This document shows positions 51,729 to 61,800 of a stretch of 64,000 bases of DNA, in pieces. Where the stretch lies: NCBI RefSeq assembly GCF_027594545.1, contig NZ_CP115160.1, positions 4,274,501-4,338,500 on the forward strand. Reading direction: 5' to 3'. The notes below the pieces were generated by a model, which was not told the origin of the DNA, did not search any database, and saw nothing but the letters and a program-made list of their open reading frames with translations. The translations under genes and the position numbers were made by a program. Numbering within the stretch: the stretch's first letter is position 1; each line of letters opens with the position of its first letter. Source of the DNA: Algoriphagus sp. TR-M9. Lineage in GTDB: Bacteria > Bacteroidota > Bacteroidia > Cytophagales > Cyclobacteriaceae.

Positions 51729-52309
51729 GGATTCAATAGGTTTAGAGCCTGTAGCTCGGCCCTGCTGTTAATATTTTGTACCAGCGCTTTCTGCTGGGAA
51801 TTGACGCAAAGTTTCTGATGGGACATCAAATTGACCAATGGGCAGAGCTTGAGCCTGTCTGCGATTATAGCTTCTGCAAAAGCTTTTTTGGCTGATTTTC
51901 TATACACACCTAGAAGCGGGTAATCATTTTTGCCATCGTGAAGAAATGTAAGTGATGCCTCGCTTTTACCGGATTCACTCACGAGATTCCGGATCAGCTC
52001 CGTAGTTATTTTCGGCACATCACAGCTCAAAATCAGATTTCTGTCAGTTTTGCTATGCTGCAAAGCCGTATGGATGCCTCCCACCGGGCCCTTGTCCGCA
52101 TAGACATCCTCAATCATAGGCAATCCTATCAATTCATAATCCCCATTACTGGTCACCAGAATAATATTGGAAGTCACTGGCATGACCGCCTCTATGATCC
52201 AGCGGATAAAAGGCTTTCCCTTATACAGCACCAGGCCTTTTTCGGATTGCATTCGTTTGCTTTTGCCTCCACAGAGTATATAGGCCGATATTTCTGAGTT
52301 TTTCTTCAA
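51725..52309 (-). CDS. mobA: Molybdenum cofactor guanylyltransferase
   Basis: A 194-residue nucleotidyltransferase that attaches GMP to Moco, as needed by DMSO-reductase-type enzymes such as the nitrate reductase here. The N-terminus has the signature ILCGGKSKRMQSEKGL; later LSCDVPKIT and YPLLGVYRK. The start is TTG at 52309 since the conserved block begins at residue 11 and no ATG precedes it. Confidence 0.9.
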   Translation of the reverse strand: MKKNSEISAYILCGGKSKRMQSEKGLVLYKGKPFIRWIIEAVMPVTSNIILVTSNGDYELIGLPMIEDVYADKGPVGGIHTALQHSKTDRNLILSCDVPKITTELIRNLVSESGKSEASLTFLHDGKNDYPLLGVYRKSAKKAFAEAIIADRLKLCPLVNLMSHQKLCVNSQQKALVQNINSRAELQALNLLNP

Positions 52310-52324
52310 TTTTTCAGACCGCTT

Positions 52325-53500
52325 TTAATTTCTATTAATCGGAAGATAGCTCAGCCTTTCTCCAGCTTCTAAAACTTCCTTTTCCTCGGGAATCAATATC
52401 AGGGCATTTCCTAAAGCATACGAAATCAGCATACTGGAGGCTTGCTTGGGATAAATATCAAGCTGACCGTCCTGCTCTGTACCCAGTATAAAAAGGGTCT
52501 TCCCGAACTTATTAGTAGTACTATGCCTGAGCACCCCTGTGCTAAAATCCAGGTCGTAGTTCACATTTCCTGACATGATCTGTAGGGCCGAAAGCGCATA
52601 GATCAAAAAGCAAGTGAGTGAAGATGCCGGATTGCCCGGCAAGGCGAAAATTAGCGTTTCTCCCTTTTTCCCAAACCATATTGGTTTGCCCGGCTTTTGG
52701 TTGACCTTATAGAAAATCTCCTTGGCTCCATTTGCCTTCAAAGCTTCATTGACAAAATCATAATCTCCGACAGATATCCCTCCGGAAATCAGCAGCACGT
52801 CTGACTCAAGTCCCAGACTTATCACTCTTTTGGTAGACTCCAGATCGTCCTGAACTTTCAGAATCCGCACTGAATCAAAGCCTCTTGATATCAGTGCGGA
52901 CTTGAGCATGATCGCATTGCTTTCGTAAATAGCACCAGGATTTAAGGGCCTTCCTGGCTCCTGAAGTTCATTTCCTGTCACGATCAAAGTAATTTTGGGT
53001 TTGTTAAAGACTAAAACCTCGGTAATCCCAAAACCGGCTAAAAACCCGATAATGGATTCTGTGATTTTTAATCCCTCTGCGAGCACTTGCTCTCCTGCTG
53101 GCACCTGCTCGCCGATTTTACGCACATTGGCAGATTTTGCCGGAAGTTTTTGGATGGAAATCATCTTCCCCTTCACTTCCACATGCTCCTGAATGATCAC
53201 CGTATCTGCCTGGTCTGGGACTCGCGCCCCGGTAAATATCCGAACCGCCTGATTTGCCTGCAGTTCAAATTCATGGGCATCACCGGCTTTGCATTCTCCT
53301 ATAACTTCTAGCTCCGTCACGTCACCATGGCGAAAAGCATAACCGTCCATCGCCGACTGCCTAAATGGCGGAAGACTCATAGGGGCTATGATGGGCTCCG
53401 CCAAATAGTACCCATTGCTCTCTTCCAAAGGAATGCTAGTCTTTGGAAGAGCTGTAGTTTCTCTTTTGATCAGGTCTAATGCTTCAGTTACAGAAATCAT
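52325..53500 (-). CDS. moeA: Molybdopterin molybdenumtransferase
   Basis: A 391-residue MoeA that inserts molybdate into adenylylated molybdopterin. The usual order of motifs is present: PPFRQSAMDGYAFR (about 44), FTGARVPDQADTVIIQE (about 90), VTGNELQEPGRPL (about 175), LISGGISVGDYDFV (about 240) and FALPGNPASSLTCF (about 285). First gene of the eight-gene cofactor operon; its promoter has the island motif. Confidence 0.95.
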   Translation of the reverse strand: MISVTEALDLIKRETTALPKTSIPLEESNGYYLAEPIIAPMSLPPFRQSAMDGYAFRHGDVTELEVIGECKAGDAHEFELQANQAVRIFTGARVPDQADTVIIQEHVEVKGKMISIQKLPAKSANVRKIGEQVPAGEQVLAEGLKITESIIGFLAGFGITEVLVFNKPKITLIVTGNELQEPGRPLNPGAIYESNAIMLKSALISRGFDSVRILKVQDDLESTKRVISLGLESDVLLISGGISVGDYDFVNEALKANGAKEIFYKVNQKPGKPIWFGKKGETLIFALPGNPASSLTCFLIYALSALQIMSGNVNYDLDFSTGVLRHSTTNKFGKTLFILGTEQDGQLDIYPKQASSMLISYALGNALILIPEEKEVLEAGERLSYLPINRN

Positions 53501-53529
53501 AAGGGGGTTGAACAGATTGCTAACTTAGA

Positions 53530-53563
53530 TAAAATTAAGTATAAATACGTATTTTTCTACGTA
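53530..53563 (-). promoter_or_regulatory. moeA promoter with shared nitrate-island motif
   Basis: Read on the - strand: TACGTAG (53557-53563), then TACGTAT (53545-53551), TAT-type three-base spacer TTA and TACTTAA (53535-53541). The last overlaps TAATTTTA (53530-53537), a near match to TAnnTTTG with the same 4-bp offset as at nirB. It ties cofactor synthesis to the nitrate genes. Confidence 0.6.
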
Positions 53564-53633
53564 TTTATTTGTTAAAAACTCCTCTTTTGGGGGAATCTTC
53601 CTTCTCTCACTTGAAGCTCAGGTATTTTTATGG

Positions 53634-53660
53634 CAAAAAAAAACGCTAATCAAAGCGTTT
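53634..53660 (-). terminator. Terminator of the LemA/TPM operon
   Basis: AAACGCT / AGCGTTT stem (loop 6 nt, 53641-53660). On the - strand it is followed by a run of T (A run 53634-53643 on +). It lies 21 bp after the TPM gene stop. Confidence 0.85.
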
Positions 53661-53681
53661 CTTTTTTAGTCAAGTAGGAAA

Positions 53682-54485
53682 TTACCAGCTACCGCCGGCT
53701 CCACCGCCTCCGAAGCTACCGCCCCCGAATCCACCGAAGCCGCCGCCTCCGCCACCGAATCCACCGCCGCCGCCGAAGCCGCCAGAAGATCGGCCTCCAC
53801 CGCCCAGCATATTAGCCAGCATGATCGTGGTCCATAGATCCACTCCGCCTCCACGGCCGCCCATATGGTTATCATTGTCATTGCGATTTCTCAACAAAGG
53901 CAAAATCACAAAGATAAAAATGAAGAAAAGCACCATAAAAATAGCTCCTCCGCTATTTCCTTTTGATTCAATATCCTCCGCTTGATACTCTCCAGATGCT
54001 AGTTTAATGATCATGTCCGTAGCCTCGTTCAGTCCTTCATAATAGGCTTCACGACGGAAATTGGGCAGTATTAGGTTCTCGACGATTCGCTTCGCCAGTG
54101 CATCAGGCACTGCGCCTTCCATTCCATATCCAGTGGCAATGAATACCTTCCGGTCATCCATGGCCGCCAAGATCAGGATACCGTTATCGTTGTTTCCACC
54201 GCCAATGCCCCAGGCATCTCCAAGTCGAAAGGCGTAATCTGAAATCTCATTTTGCCCCACAGAACGCATCATTACAATAGCGATCTGCGAAGAGGTACTG
54301 TCATTGTATGCCACAAGCTTGCTTTCAAGCTGCACCAGCTCGGCTGAGGAAAGGGTGTTTGTAAAATCATTCACCAGCCGGGGAGGATTCGGCGCAGGGG
54401 GAAGTTCCTGAGCCTGGATTCCCAGACTGATGAAGAGTAAAAGAAATAGAATTGATCGAATCTTAAGATCCAAAGGAAATCTCAT
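53682..54485 (-). CDS. TPM-domain (YgcG-like) exported membrane-anchored protein
   Basis: A 267-residue protein: signal peptide (to about residue 25), a TPM domain (about 35-165; LVNDFTNTLSSAELVQLESK, GIGGGNNDNGILILAAMDDRK), one membrane helix (about 175-195) and a glycine/serine/phenylalanine tail (about 208-267) ending GGSW. TPM proteins accompany LemA; they act at the envelope with unclear function. It overlaps the upstream TPM gene by 23 bp. Confidence 0.88.
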   Translation of the reverse strand: MRFPLDLKIRSILFLLLFISLGIQAQELPPAPNPPRLVNDFTNTLSSAELVQLESKLVAYNDSTSSQIAIVMMRSVGQNEISDYAFRLGDAWGIGGGNNDNGILILAAMDDRKVFIATGYGMEGAVPDALAKRIVENLILPNFRREAYYEGLNEATDMIIKLASGEYQAEDIESKGNSGGAIFMVLFFIFIFVILPLLRNRNDNDNHMGGRGGGVDLWTTIMLANMLGGGGRSSGGFGGGGGFGGGGGGFGGFGGGSFGGGGAGGSW

Positions 54486-54900
54486 CAGGAAGTTCGTTTA
54501 TGTCTGAATCAGCCTGATACGGGAAATGCTGTCCAAGTTGCTCGCCGGCCATATGGATGCCATCGATCAGACCTTGTGTAAATTGGCCTTGCTTAAATAA
54601 GCTGGCCATGTGTTCTTTTATATTTTCCCAGAAATCATCCGCTACAGCATCATTGATCCCTTTATCACCCAAAATGGCAAATCGCTTATCCACTACGGCC
54701 AAATAGAAAAGCACCCCATTTCGGTCCTTGGTCTGATGCATTTTCAACGTATCAAAAACCCGGACGGCGCGGTCTAGTACCTCGCCTTTGCATCGGCTTT
54801 CTATATGGACCTGGATTTCGCCGGAAGTGGAAACTTCAGCAGACTTGATGGCTTGAATGATCGCCTCCCGGTCTGCCGATGAGAATAATTTTTCAGCCAT
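54463..54900 (-). CDS. TPM-domain protein, short cytosolic-looking form
   Basis: A 145-residue TPM domain with no signal peptide (EVSTSGEIQVHIESRCKGEV, RNGVLFYLAVVDKRFAILGDKGI). It lies between lemA (12 bp) and the longer TPM gene (23-bp overlap), a common three-gene set in Bacteroidota. Confidence 0.87.
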   Translation of the reverse strand: MAEKLFSSADREAIIQAIKSAEVSTSGEIQVHIESRCKGEVLDRAVRVFDTLKMHQTKDRNGVLFYLAVVDKRFAILGDKGINDAVADDFWENIKEHMASLFKQGQFTQGLIDGIHMAGEQLGQHFPYQADSDINELPDEISFGS

Positions 54901-54912
54901 GATTTTCTTAAT

Positions 54913-55503
54913 TTAAAACTGTACAGTAGGAGCATTCTCAGCGCCTTCAGAGGCTTCGAAATAGCCCTTCTGCTCAAATCCGTACCAGCCTGCAAAAAGG
55001 TTGTTCGGGAATGTTCTGAGATTGGAATTGTAATCCTGTACGGATTGGTTGAAGTTCCGTCTTGCCACAGCTATTCTGTTTTCGGTGCCTTCTAGCTGCG
55101 CTTGCAGTTCTAGGAAGTTCTGGTTGGCTTTTAGCTCTGGATAACGCTCCACACTGACCAACAACCTGCCCAATGCACCCGAAAGTTCTCCTTGTGCACC
55201 TTGAAATTCCGCGAGTTTTTCAGGTGTAAGGTTTGAAGGGTCCACATTTACAGCAGTGGCTTTTGCTCTGGCTTCGATGACCGCAGTAAGCGTCTCTTGC
55301 TCAAAGTCCGCATAGCCTTTTACCGTGTTGACCAAATTAGGGATCAAGTCTGATCTACGCTGATACTGGGTCTCTACTTCAGCCCACTGACCATTGATAA
55401 CTTCTTCTTTTTGGACAAAGGTATTATAAGTCCCTACGGCCTTGGTATAGATAAAAATACCCACAACAGCCAAAATCAGAATAGGAATAAGGAATTTTTT
55501 CAT
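54913..55503 (-). CDS. lemA: LemA-family protein
   Basis: A 196-residue protein with an N-terminal membrane helix and helical LemA domain: YNTFVQKEEVINGQWAEVET, YQRRSDLIPNLVNTVKGYA, RNFNQSVQDYNSNLRTFPN, ending YFEASEGAENAPTVQF. First gene of the LemA-TPM-TPM operon. Confidence 0.93.
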   Translation of the reverse strand: MKKFLIPILILAVVGIFIYTKAVGTYNTFVQKEEVINGQWAEVETQYQRRSDLIPNLVNTVKGYADFEQETLTAVIEARAKATAVNVDPSNLTPEKLAEFQGAQGELSGALGRLLVSVERYPELKANQNFLELQAQLEGTENRIAVARRNFNQSVQDYNSNLRTFPNNLFAGWYGFEQKGYFEASEGAENAPTVQF

Positions 55504-55612
55504 GATTGGTTTTTTATTAGAAAATAGATTACGATTGGATAAAAAAGAGGTTGGGATTATGCATCCTCAGGTCAAAATTATCCTTTTTATCTTAAACGTC
55601 TTAGGAATGTAT

Positions 55613-56866
55613 TCAAATCTGCTTGCGCAGCGAGAATGTAACCACAGAATCCTCGTAATCTTCCAAGTTGTCATCCTTATATCTCCGGATTTTCATGGTG
55701 ATTTTCTTACCTGGCTCTGAGCGCATTAGTCGATTGATTTCGGACAGTTCCCAGATAAAGGTGGGCACATTATTGATTTCGAGGATTTCATCGTAAGCCT
55801 TCACACCTGAATTAGCTGCCGGAGAGCCGACCCGTACCTCCGAAATGTAAACCCTATTATCATCATTTGGAATTTTCTTTAGGCTCATCCCACTCATGTC
55901 AAACTGAAATGGGGCATAGAAATTCTCTGCCTTTTTCACCAAAATCCTGTCTCTGGGATAATCTAGAATAAGCTTGGTCCTGCCCAAAACCTCAGCTCCA
56001 AGACTTCCTTGCCTACCGGATTCTTTGATTACATAGCTGAAGTCCGTCTCTTCGGGATAGGAAGTCAGCACATCCTTCAATCTAAAGCCCGCCAGCTCCA
56101 TGTAATCCACCCTGCCCACGTAGCCATAGAGGATCCCGCCCAGACTTTGCCCCAGTTCAGACTCGATAAATAAGGGCGGCATGGTGATTTTATCCGTAGT
56201 CTCCCGATTGAGCAGTAGTCCGTGGTTGGCACCAGTATCGACCAGAAGTTTGGCCTGTAGCACGGAGCCATCCCGCTGCTTGACCTCTGCATTGATGTAA
56301 GGCTTGCTGTCCTCCACGCTCAAATCCATTTTTCTATAAAATAGCGGCTTCCACTTCATCCTGCCCTGCTGATAGAAATCTATTTTCTCATTATCGTAAT
56401 CTATTTTGATGGGATTGTACTTGAAAAATTCATGCCCTATGATGCCATAAATGGGGATTCCAATTACAGATTCCAACCCAAAAAACTCTTCATCTAACAC
56501 CAATAAACTCTGAAATACCCCTTCAATAGGGCCTAGGTCAAAATGGTTGATCGGAGAAACAGACGCAGTTAGATCAGTACTACCATCGGCTCCCACAAGC
56601 TTGAGCTGTCTGGTATATTCCAGTCCCAAAGCATCACCCAGTACCCTACTGAACAGAATATTGCTTCTCACTCCGGTGTCCAGAAGAAAATTTATAGGCG
56701 TATTTCCATTGATGGATACCGGAATAATGATCAGACTATTGGAGGCATAAAAGGGAAGGGTCACCTTCCGACGGTCTTCCTTCATGAAAAAACCAGGAAC
56801 CTGGGCAAAGCCGGCAACCTGCAGGGTGAAAATCAATACTAAAAAAAAACCTACGCTTTTCTGCAT
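55613..56866 (-). CDS. Secreted retropepsin-like aspartyl protease with PDZ domain
   Basis: A 417-residue protein from the ATG at 56866 (signal peptide MQKSVGFFLVLIFTLQVAGF); an in-frame TTG at 56890 adds eight residues. Two aspartyl-protease halves carry the active-site triads FLLDTGVRSN (about 62) and LLVDTGANHG (about 205). A C-terminal PDZ domain (about 320-400; ISEVRVGSPAANSGVKAYDEI) follows. The substrate is unknown. Confidence 0.87.
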   Translation of the reverse strand: MQKSVGFFLVLIFTLQVAGFAQVPGFFMKEDRRKVTLPFYASNSLIIIPVSINGNTPINFLLDTGVRSNILFSRVLGDALGLEYTRQLKLVGADGSTDLTASVSPINHFDLGPIEGVFQSLLVLDEEFFGLESVIGIPIYGIIGHEFFKYNPIKIDYDNEKIDFYQQGRMKWKPLFYRKMDLSVEDSKPYINAEVKQRDGSVLQAKLLVDTGANHGLLLNRETTDKITMPPLFIESELGQSLGGILYGYVGRVDYMELAGFRLKDVLTSYPEETDFSYVIKESGRQGSLGAEVLGRTKLILDYPRDRILVKKAENFYAPFQFDMSGMSLKKIPNDDNRVYISEVRVGSPAANSGVKAYDEILEINNVPTFIWELSEINRLMRSEPGKKITMKIRRYKDDNLEDYEDSVVTFSLRKQI

Positions 56867-57075
56867 ATACTGACTGAGAGCTGTATTCAAATAAGTTAAT
56901 TGGTTTTTTGAAATATTACTGAATCAAATCGAAAACTCTATGAATCTTCTCTAATAAATACGGAATTACTAGAATTAGTTTTAATTAGATTGATATCAAA
57001 TTAGACCCATTCTATGTGGAAGCTTGTCAAAAAATGGATATTCCCTCATCTTTATTTTTTAATGATTGTAGACCC

Positions 57076-57546
57076 ATGGCTGACCCAGCTTTAATAGAAA
57101 AAGCAAAGAAGATCTTTGAAAGCTTCCTTACCAAGCAAGGAAACAGGAAAACCCCGGAAAGGTTTTCTGTGATAGATGAACTGTATTCTCTTCCAGAAGA
57201 CGAGCATATGGACGTAGAAGGCTTGTTTTTGAGCATGAGAAACAAAGGCTACACCATCAGTCGCGCTACCATTTATAATACCTTGGACTTGCTGGTAGAA
57301 AGTGGCCTTGCTGTAAAACATCAGTTCAAAGACAAAGTAGCGCTCTATGAGCAAGCTTTGACTTACAAGCATCACGACCATCATGTCTGCAACCAATGCC
57401 GGAAAATCCGCGAATTCTCAGATCCTAAAATCAATGAGATCAAGGAAGTTATAGGCAAATCTTTCCAGTCTGCCATCACCAGTCACTCTCTGGTACTCTA
57501 CGGCAACTGCGAAATAGAGAACTGCGAAAACCTACAGGAACTCTAA
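57076..57546 (+). CDS. Fur-family transcriptional regulator
   Basis: A 156-residue regulator: winged helix (about 15-85; RKTPERFSVIDELY, TISRATIYNTLDLLVESGL) and metal-binding dimer domain (HHDHHVCNQC with C-X2-C, and CEIENC near the end). I chose ATG 57076; a GTG at 57016 and ATG 57034 would add unconserved residues. Whether it is Fur, Zur or PerR cannot be told. Its stop overlaps that of the convergent gene. Confidence 0.85.
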   Translation: MADPALIEKAKKIFESFLTKQGNRKTPERFSVIDELYSLPEDEHMDVEGLFLSMRNKGYTISRATIYNTLDLLVESGLAVKHQFKDKVALYEQALTYKHHDHHVCNQCRKIREFSDPKINEIKEVIGKSFQSAITSHSLVLYGNCEIENCENLQEL

Positions 57547-57968
57547 GCAAAAATCTTCTTATAAATAGGTTTGCGGTAAAGAAACTGAAGATATAAGACC
57601 GGGTACAGTAGCCAGGAAATCGGACTCGTAAACTCTATCTCATCCCTAATAATTGATTCATCTCCTAGATTTAGGATTCTATGCTTATGTCTCCAGGTTT
57701 GGAGGAAAAAAGGAAGCTGAACGCCCACATCCACAAAATAATATTCGGAAGCAGAAACTTCACTTTCCGTGATTTCACTGGTCCAGGTTTGCTTGAAAAG
57801 CAAAAAATCCAACTCTAGAGATACCATATCCCCAACCTCAGACCCATCAAATAAAAGCAGTTTAACCGGTGGAAAAGGCGGGTTCAATTTTTCAAACAAA
57901 TCGGAGTTAAACCCTTTCTTTACAGTTAAATAATCCTGGTTGACAGGAGTGGATATGGATATCTTCAT
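57543..57968 (-). CDS. SRPBCC-like small protein
   Basis: A 141-residue protein (ATG 57968; an in-frame ATG at 58007 adds 13) with the strand/helix order of SRPBCC/START-like ligand-binding domains: MKISISTPVNQ opening, LKLLLFDGSEVGD and RHKHRILNLGDESIIRDEIEF, then a hydrophobic C-terminal helix. Function unknown. Confidence 0.65.
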   Translation of the reverse strand: MKISISTPVNQDYLTVKKGFNSDLFEKLNPPFPPVKLLLFDGSEVGDMVSLELDFLLFKQTWTSEITESEVSASEYYFVDVGVQLPFFLQTWRHKHRILNLGDESIIRDEIEFTSPISWLLYPVLYLQFLYRKPIYKKIFA

Positions 57969-58101
57969 GTGTGAAATCTGACTTTTAAAGTCCTCAGGCA
58001 GGATCAATTACATGCGCCTGCCTATTTCGATAACTCTCTTTTGACGGAATAGTTTATACCCAATCGATCCTGCATCAGGGGCGGTTTTGCATCACCTTAC
58101 C

Positions 58102-58716
58102 TCAGATACTGACTACAAATAATAAAAAGAGTACCAGCCAGATCGCATCCATAAAATGCCAATAAACTGTAAAAAGCCTTAGCCGCATTTTTTCAAATGG
58201 ATTGGTGTAAATGATGAGCTTATGAATTTGGTCGGATCGGCCTTTAGCAAGCTGTACGTATAGAATCAGGGCAAAAATCATCGCCCCCAGCAAGTGGAAA
58301 ACATGGATTCCGCTGAGTACATAAAGAAAACTACCACTGGGAATGCCGGTAAATGCTATTCCTTTGGCCTCCAGCTCATACCAACCTACTACCTGTAATA
58401 CACTGAAGATCAAGCCCAGTAAAACTGTATTTCTGAGCGACCCCAGCAGTTTTTCAGTGTTTTCTTCCTGAAAAGCCAACCTGATGGAAGTGGCTGTAAA
58501 CCCACTGATCACCAATAAAAAAGTAGAAATCAAAAATGCCGTAGGCACCGATTGATTCATGCCCGCAAGGTGCATCCTTCCCGAAAACAAAAAGGCCACT
58601 GTCAGAAAAAGAAAAATCAATCCGCTCCCGATCATCCCTAAGTAAAGGAGTGTTTCGTATGGATGCAGCCTTTCTATCCGCTGAAACCAGGTTAGCTCAT
58701 GCTCTTTCTCTGCCAT
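58102..58716 (-). CDS. Heme-copper oxidase subunit III, stand-alone
   Basis: A 204-residue membrane protein with seven hydrophobic segments and the subunit III pattern: HPYETLLYLGM, a histidine-containing helix LSGIHVFHLLGAMIFAL and the last helix VYWHFMDAIWLVLFLL. No other oxidase subunit is nearby. Confidence 0.85.
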   Translation of the reverse strand: MAEKEHELTWFQRIERLHPYETLLYLGMIGSGLIFLFLTVAFLFSGRMHLAGMNQSVPTAFLISTFLLVISGFTATSIRLAFQEENTEKLLGSLRNTVLLGLIFSVLQVVGWYELEAKGIAFTGIPSGSFLYVLSGIHVFHLLGAMIFALILYVQLAKGRSDQIHKLIIYTNPFEKMRLRLFTVYWHFMDAIWLVLFLLFVVSI

Positions 58717-58779
58717 AGTATGGAAACATTTCGGAAGGGCTATGGTTCACAATTTCGCAAAACAACTTTTATTCTCTAG

Positions 58780-58806
58780 TTGAGAATTCTTAAAGCCCTA
58801 ACTTTG
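58780..58806 (+). promoter_or_regulatory. mfd promoter
   Basis: TAACTTTG (58799-58806) is a perfect Bacteroidota -7 element (TAnnTTTG). TTG at 58780-58782, 16 bp upstream, could be the -33 element. The mfd start follows 32 bp downstream. Confidence 0.6.
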
Positions 58807-58837
58807 TTGCACCAACGAAAATCAAAACCACAAGCCA

Positions 58838-61800
58838 TTGGATCGTCAGTCCTTTCTTTCCATTTATAAATCCGACCCGATTTTTCAGACCATTGCCCAT
58901 GAGATCACCACTGGTGCTCAGGCAAATATTCAGCTCAAGGGTATTTCCGGTAGTCTGGATATGGTCTTACTTTCGAGTCTATTTGAATCACAGGGCGGGT
59001 TTCATCTTCTAGTAGCACAGGACAAAGAGGAAGCCGCCTATCTGAATTCTGATCTTCAAAACCTGCTGGACACGGAGGAGCACATGATTTTTCCTTCTAG
59101 TTTCAAGCGGGCATACCAATATGAGGAAGTGGACAATGCCAACGTGCTGATGCGGTCCGAAATCCTAAATTTAATTCTGGAAGATAAAGCCAAATCCAGA
59201 ATCGTAATCACCTACCCAGAGGCCATATATGAGCGGGTGATCAATAAACGCTCCCTTCAGGACAACACCTTTATCGCCAAGGTAGGCGAGCAAGTGGACA
59301 TGGAGTTTGTCTCGGAGCTATTGAGCAGCTATGATTTTGAGCGGACAGACTTTGTGTATGAGCCTGGCCAGTTCGCGATTCGAGGCGGTATTTTGGATGT
59401 GTTTTCCTTTTCCAATGAAATGCCTTATCGCCTGGAGTTATTTGGGCGGGAAATAGAAAGCATTAGAACTTTCGACCCGGAAAGCCAGCTTTCTATCGCT
59501 AGTGTGGAGCAAATCTCCCTTATCCCAAATGTACAAACCAAGCTGCTTCAGGAGGTTCGGCAGTCGTTTTTGGGTTTTCTACCTGCTGAGACCATCATCT
59601 GGATCAAAGATTACCAGCTCACCATAGATGTGATGGATGAGTGCTTTCATAAAGCTACTCTTGCCTTTGAGCAGATTGTCAAGAAGACCAATAATACCAA
59701 AACCGTACTGGGACCTGAGGATCTTTTTGATCAGGGAAAAGACTTTGCGCAGCTTTCCCAGGACTTTACTCGAGTGGAGTTTGGCAGGCAATTTTATCTA
59801 AAAAATGCCAAAGTCAGTAAATGGGACAGTCAGCCACAGGCTTCTTTCAATAAAAACTTTGACCTGCTGGTCACTCAGCTCGCAGAGAATGAAAAAAAGG
59901 GCCTGGTCAATATTATCACCGCGGAAAATGCCAAACAGATCGACCGGCTTTTGGGAATTTTCAAAGAGTTGGACCCTACCCTGCAGGTAAACAGTCTCTT
60001 GCTAGGGCTGAGAGAGGGGTTTGATGATAGACAAACTAAGCTTGCCTGCTTCACCGATCATCAGCTATTTGAGCGCTTTCACCGGTACAAAACCCGTGAC
60101 AAAGTCAGTAAATCCAAAGCCCTGACGATCAAAGAGCTCAAGGCATTGCACCCAGGGGACTACATCGTGCATGTGGATTATGGAGTAGGGAGGTTTGCCG
60201 GTCTGGAAAAGGTGGATGTAAACGGTAAAATGCAGGAAGCAGTACGACTCATCTTTCGGGATGATGATTTGCTTTATGTAAACATCCATTCTCTGCACAA
60301 AATCTCCAAATTTTCGGGTCAGGAAGGCACTGTCCCTTCCATGTCAAAGCTGGGGTCTCCTGACTGGGAAAATAAAAAATCCCGGGCCAAAAAGCAGGTA
60401 AAAGATATAGCCAAAGACCTAATCGCCCTATATGCCAAGCGAAGATCTGCACCCGGCTTTGCCTTTAAGGAGGACTCTGTGATGCAGATCGAACTCGAAT
60501 CTTCCTTTATATACGAAGACACCCCAGATCAAGCCATAGCCACGCAAGATGTGAAAAGCGATATGGAAAAAACCTATCCCATGGATAGATTGGTTTGTGG
60601 CGACGTGGGGTTTGGTAAAACGGAGGTCGCGATACGGGCTGCCTTTAAGGCAGTGAATGACGGAAAACAAGTGGCTGTACTGGTGCCGACAACGATTTTG
60701 GCCATGCAGCACTTTCAGACATTCAAGGAGCGATTGGAGAATTTCCCGGTAAGAATAGAATACATCAACCGATTCCGCTCGGCAAAGGAAATCAAAGAAA
60801 TCGTGTCCGAAGTCAAATCTGGGGCTATAGATATTCTCGTAGGTACCCATAAGATCGTCAATAAGGACATTGTATTCAAAGACTTAGGATTATTGATCAT
60901 AGATGAGGAGCAGAAGTTTGGGGTGAAGGTAAAGGATCAGCTGAAAAACCTTCGTGTGAATGTGGATGTGCTGACTTTGACAGCCACTCCTATTCCCAGA
61001 ACACTTCACTTTTCGTTGATGGGAGCTAGAGATCTTTCGGTCATAGCCACTCCTCCACCAAACCGCCAGCCGGTAACTACTGAGGTTCAGACTTTCCAAG
61101 AGGAAGTGATCCGGGATGCGGTCTCCTATGAATTGAGAAGAGGAGGGCAAGTTTTCTTTGTCCACAATAGAGTGGGGGAAATAGACTCCATTTCCAATCT
61201 GATCATGAAACTGGTACCTGATGCCCGGGTAGTGGGAGCTCACGGACAGATGGATGGGAAAAAACTGGAAAAAATCATGGTGGATTTTATTCATCATGAA
61301 TATGACGTATTAGTATCTACCAATATCATCGAGTCAGGCCTGGATATTCCAAATGCCAACACCATCATGATCAACAGAGCACATATGTTTGGGCTGAGTG
61401 ACCTACATCAAATGAGAGGTCGGGTGGGACGAAGCAATAAAAAAGCCTTCTGCTACTTATTGACATCACCCATGTCAGGCCTGACTGCCGAAGCGAGGAA
61501 AAGATTGCAGACGCTAGAGGAGTTTTCGGACCTGGGAGATGGATTCAAAGTGGCCATGAAAGATCTAGACATCAGAGGTGCTGGTAATCTGCTAGGAGCA
61601 GAGCAAAGTGGTTTTATCACTGATCTGGGCTTTGAGATGTACCATAAAATTCTGGATGAAGCCGTGCAGGAATTGAAAGAAAATGAATTTGCGGCTTTGT
61701 TTGAAACAGATTTGGCAGAAAAAGTAAAAGTCCTGGTTCAGGATTGTACTATTGAAACAGATCTGGAATTACTGATCCCAGAAGACTATGTGGGCAATAT

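Noticed and set aside
53666..53881. Ala/Val/Glu-rich 71-aa frame on the - strand
   Set aside because: It is an alternative frame of the glycine-rich tail of the TPM protein; low-complexity GGC/GGA codons give open frames by default.
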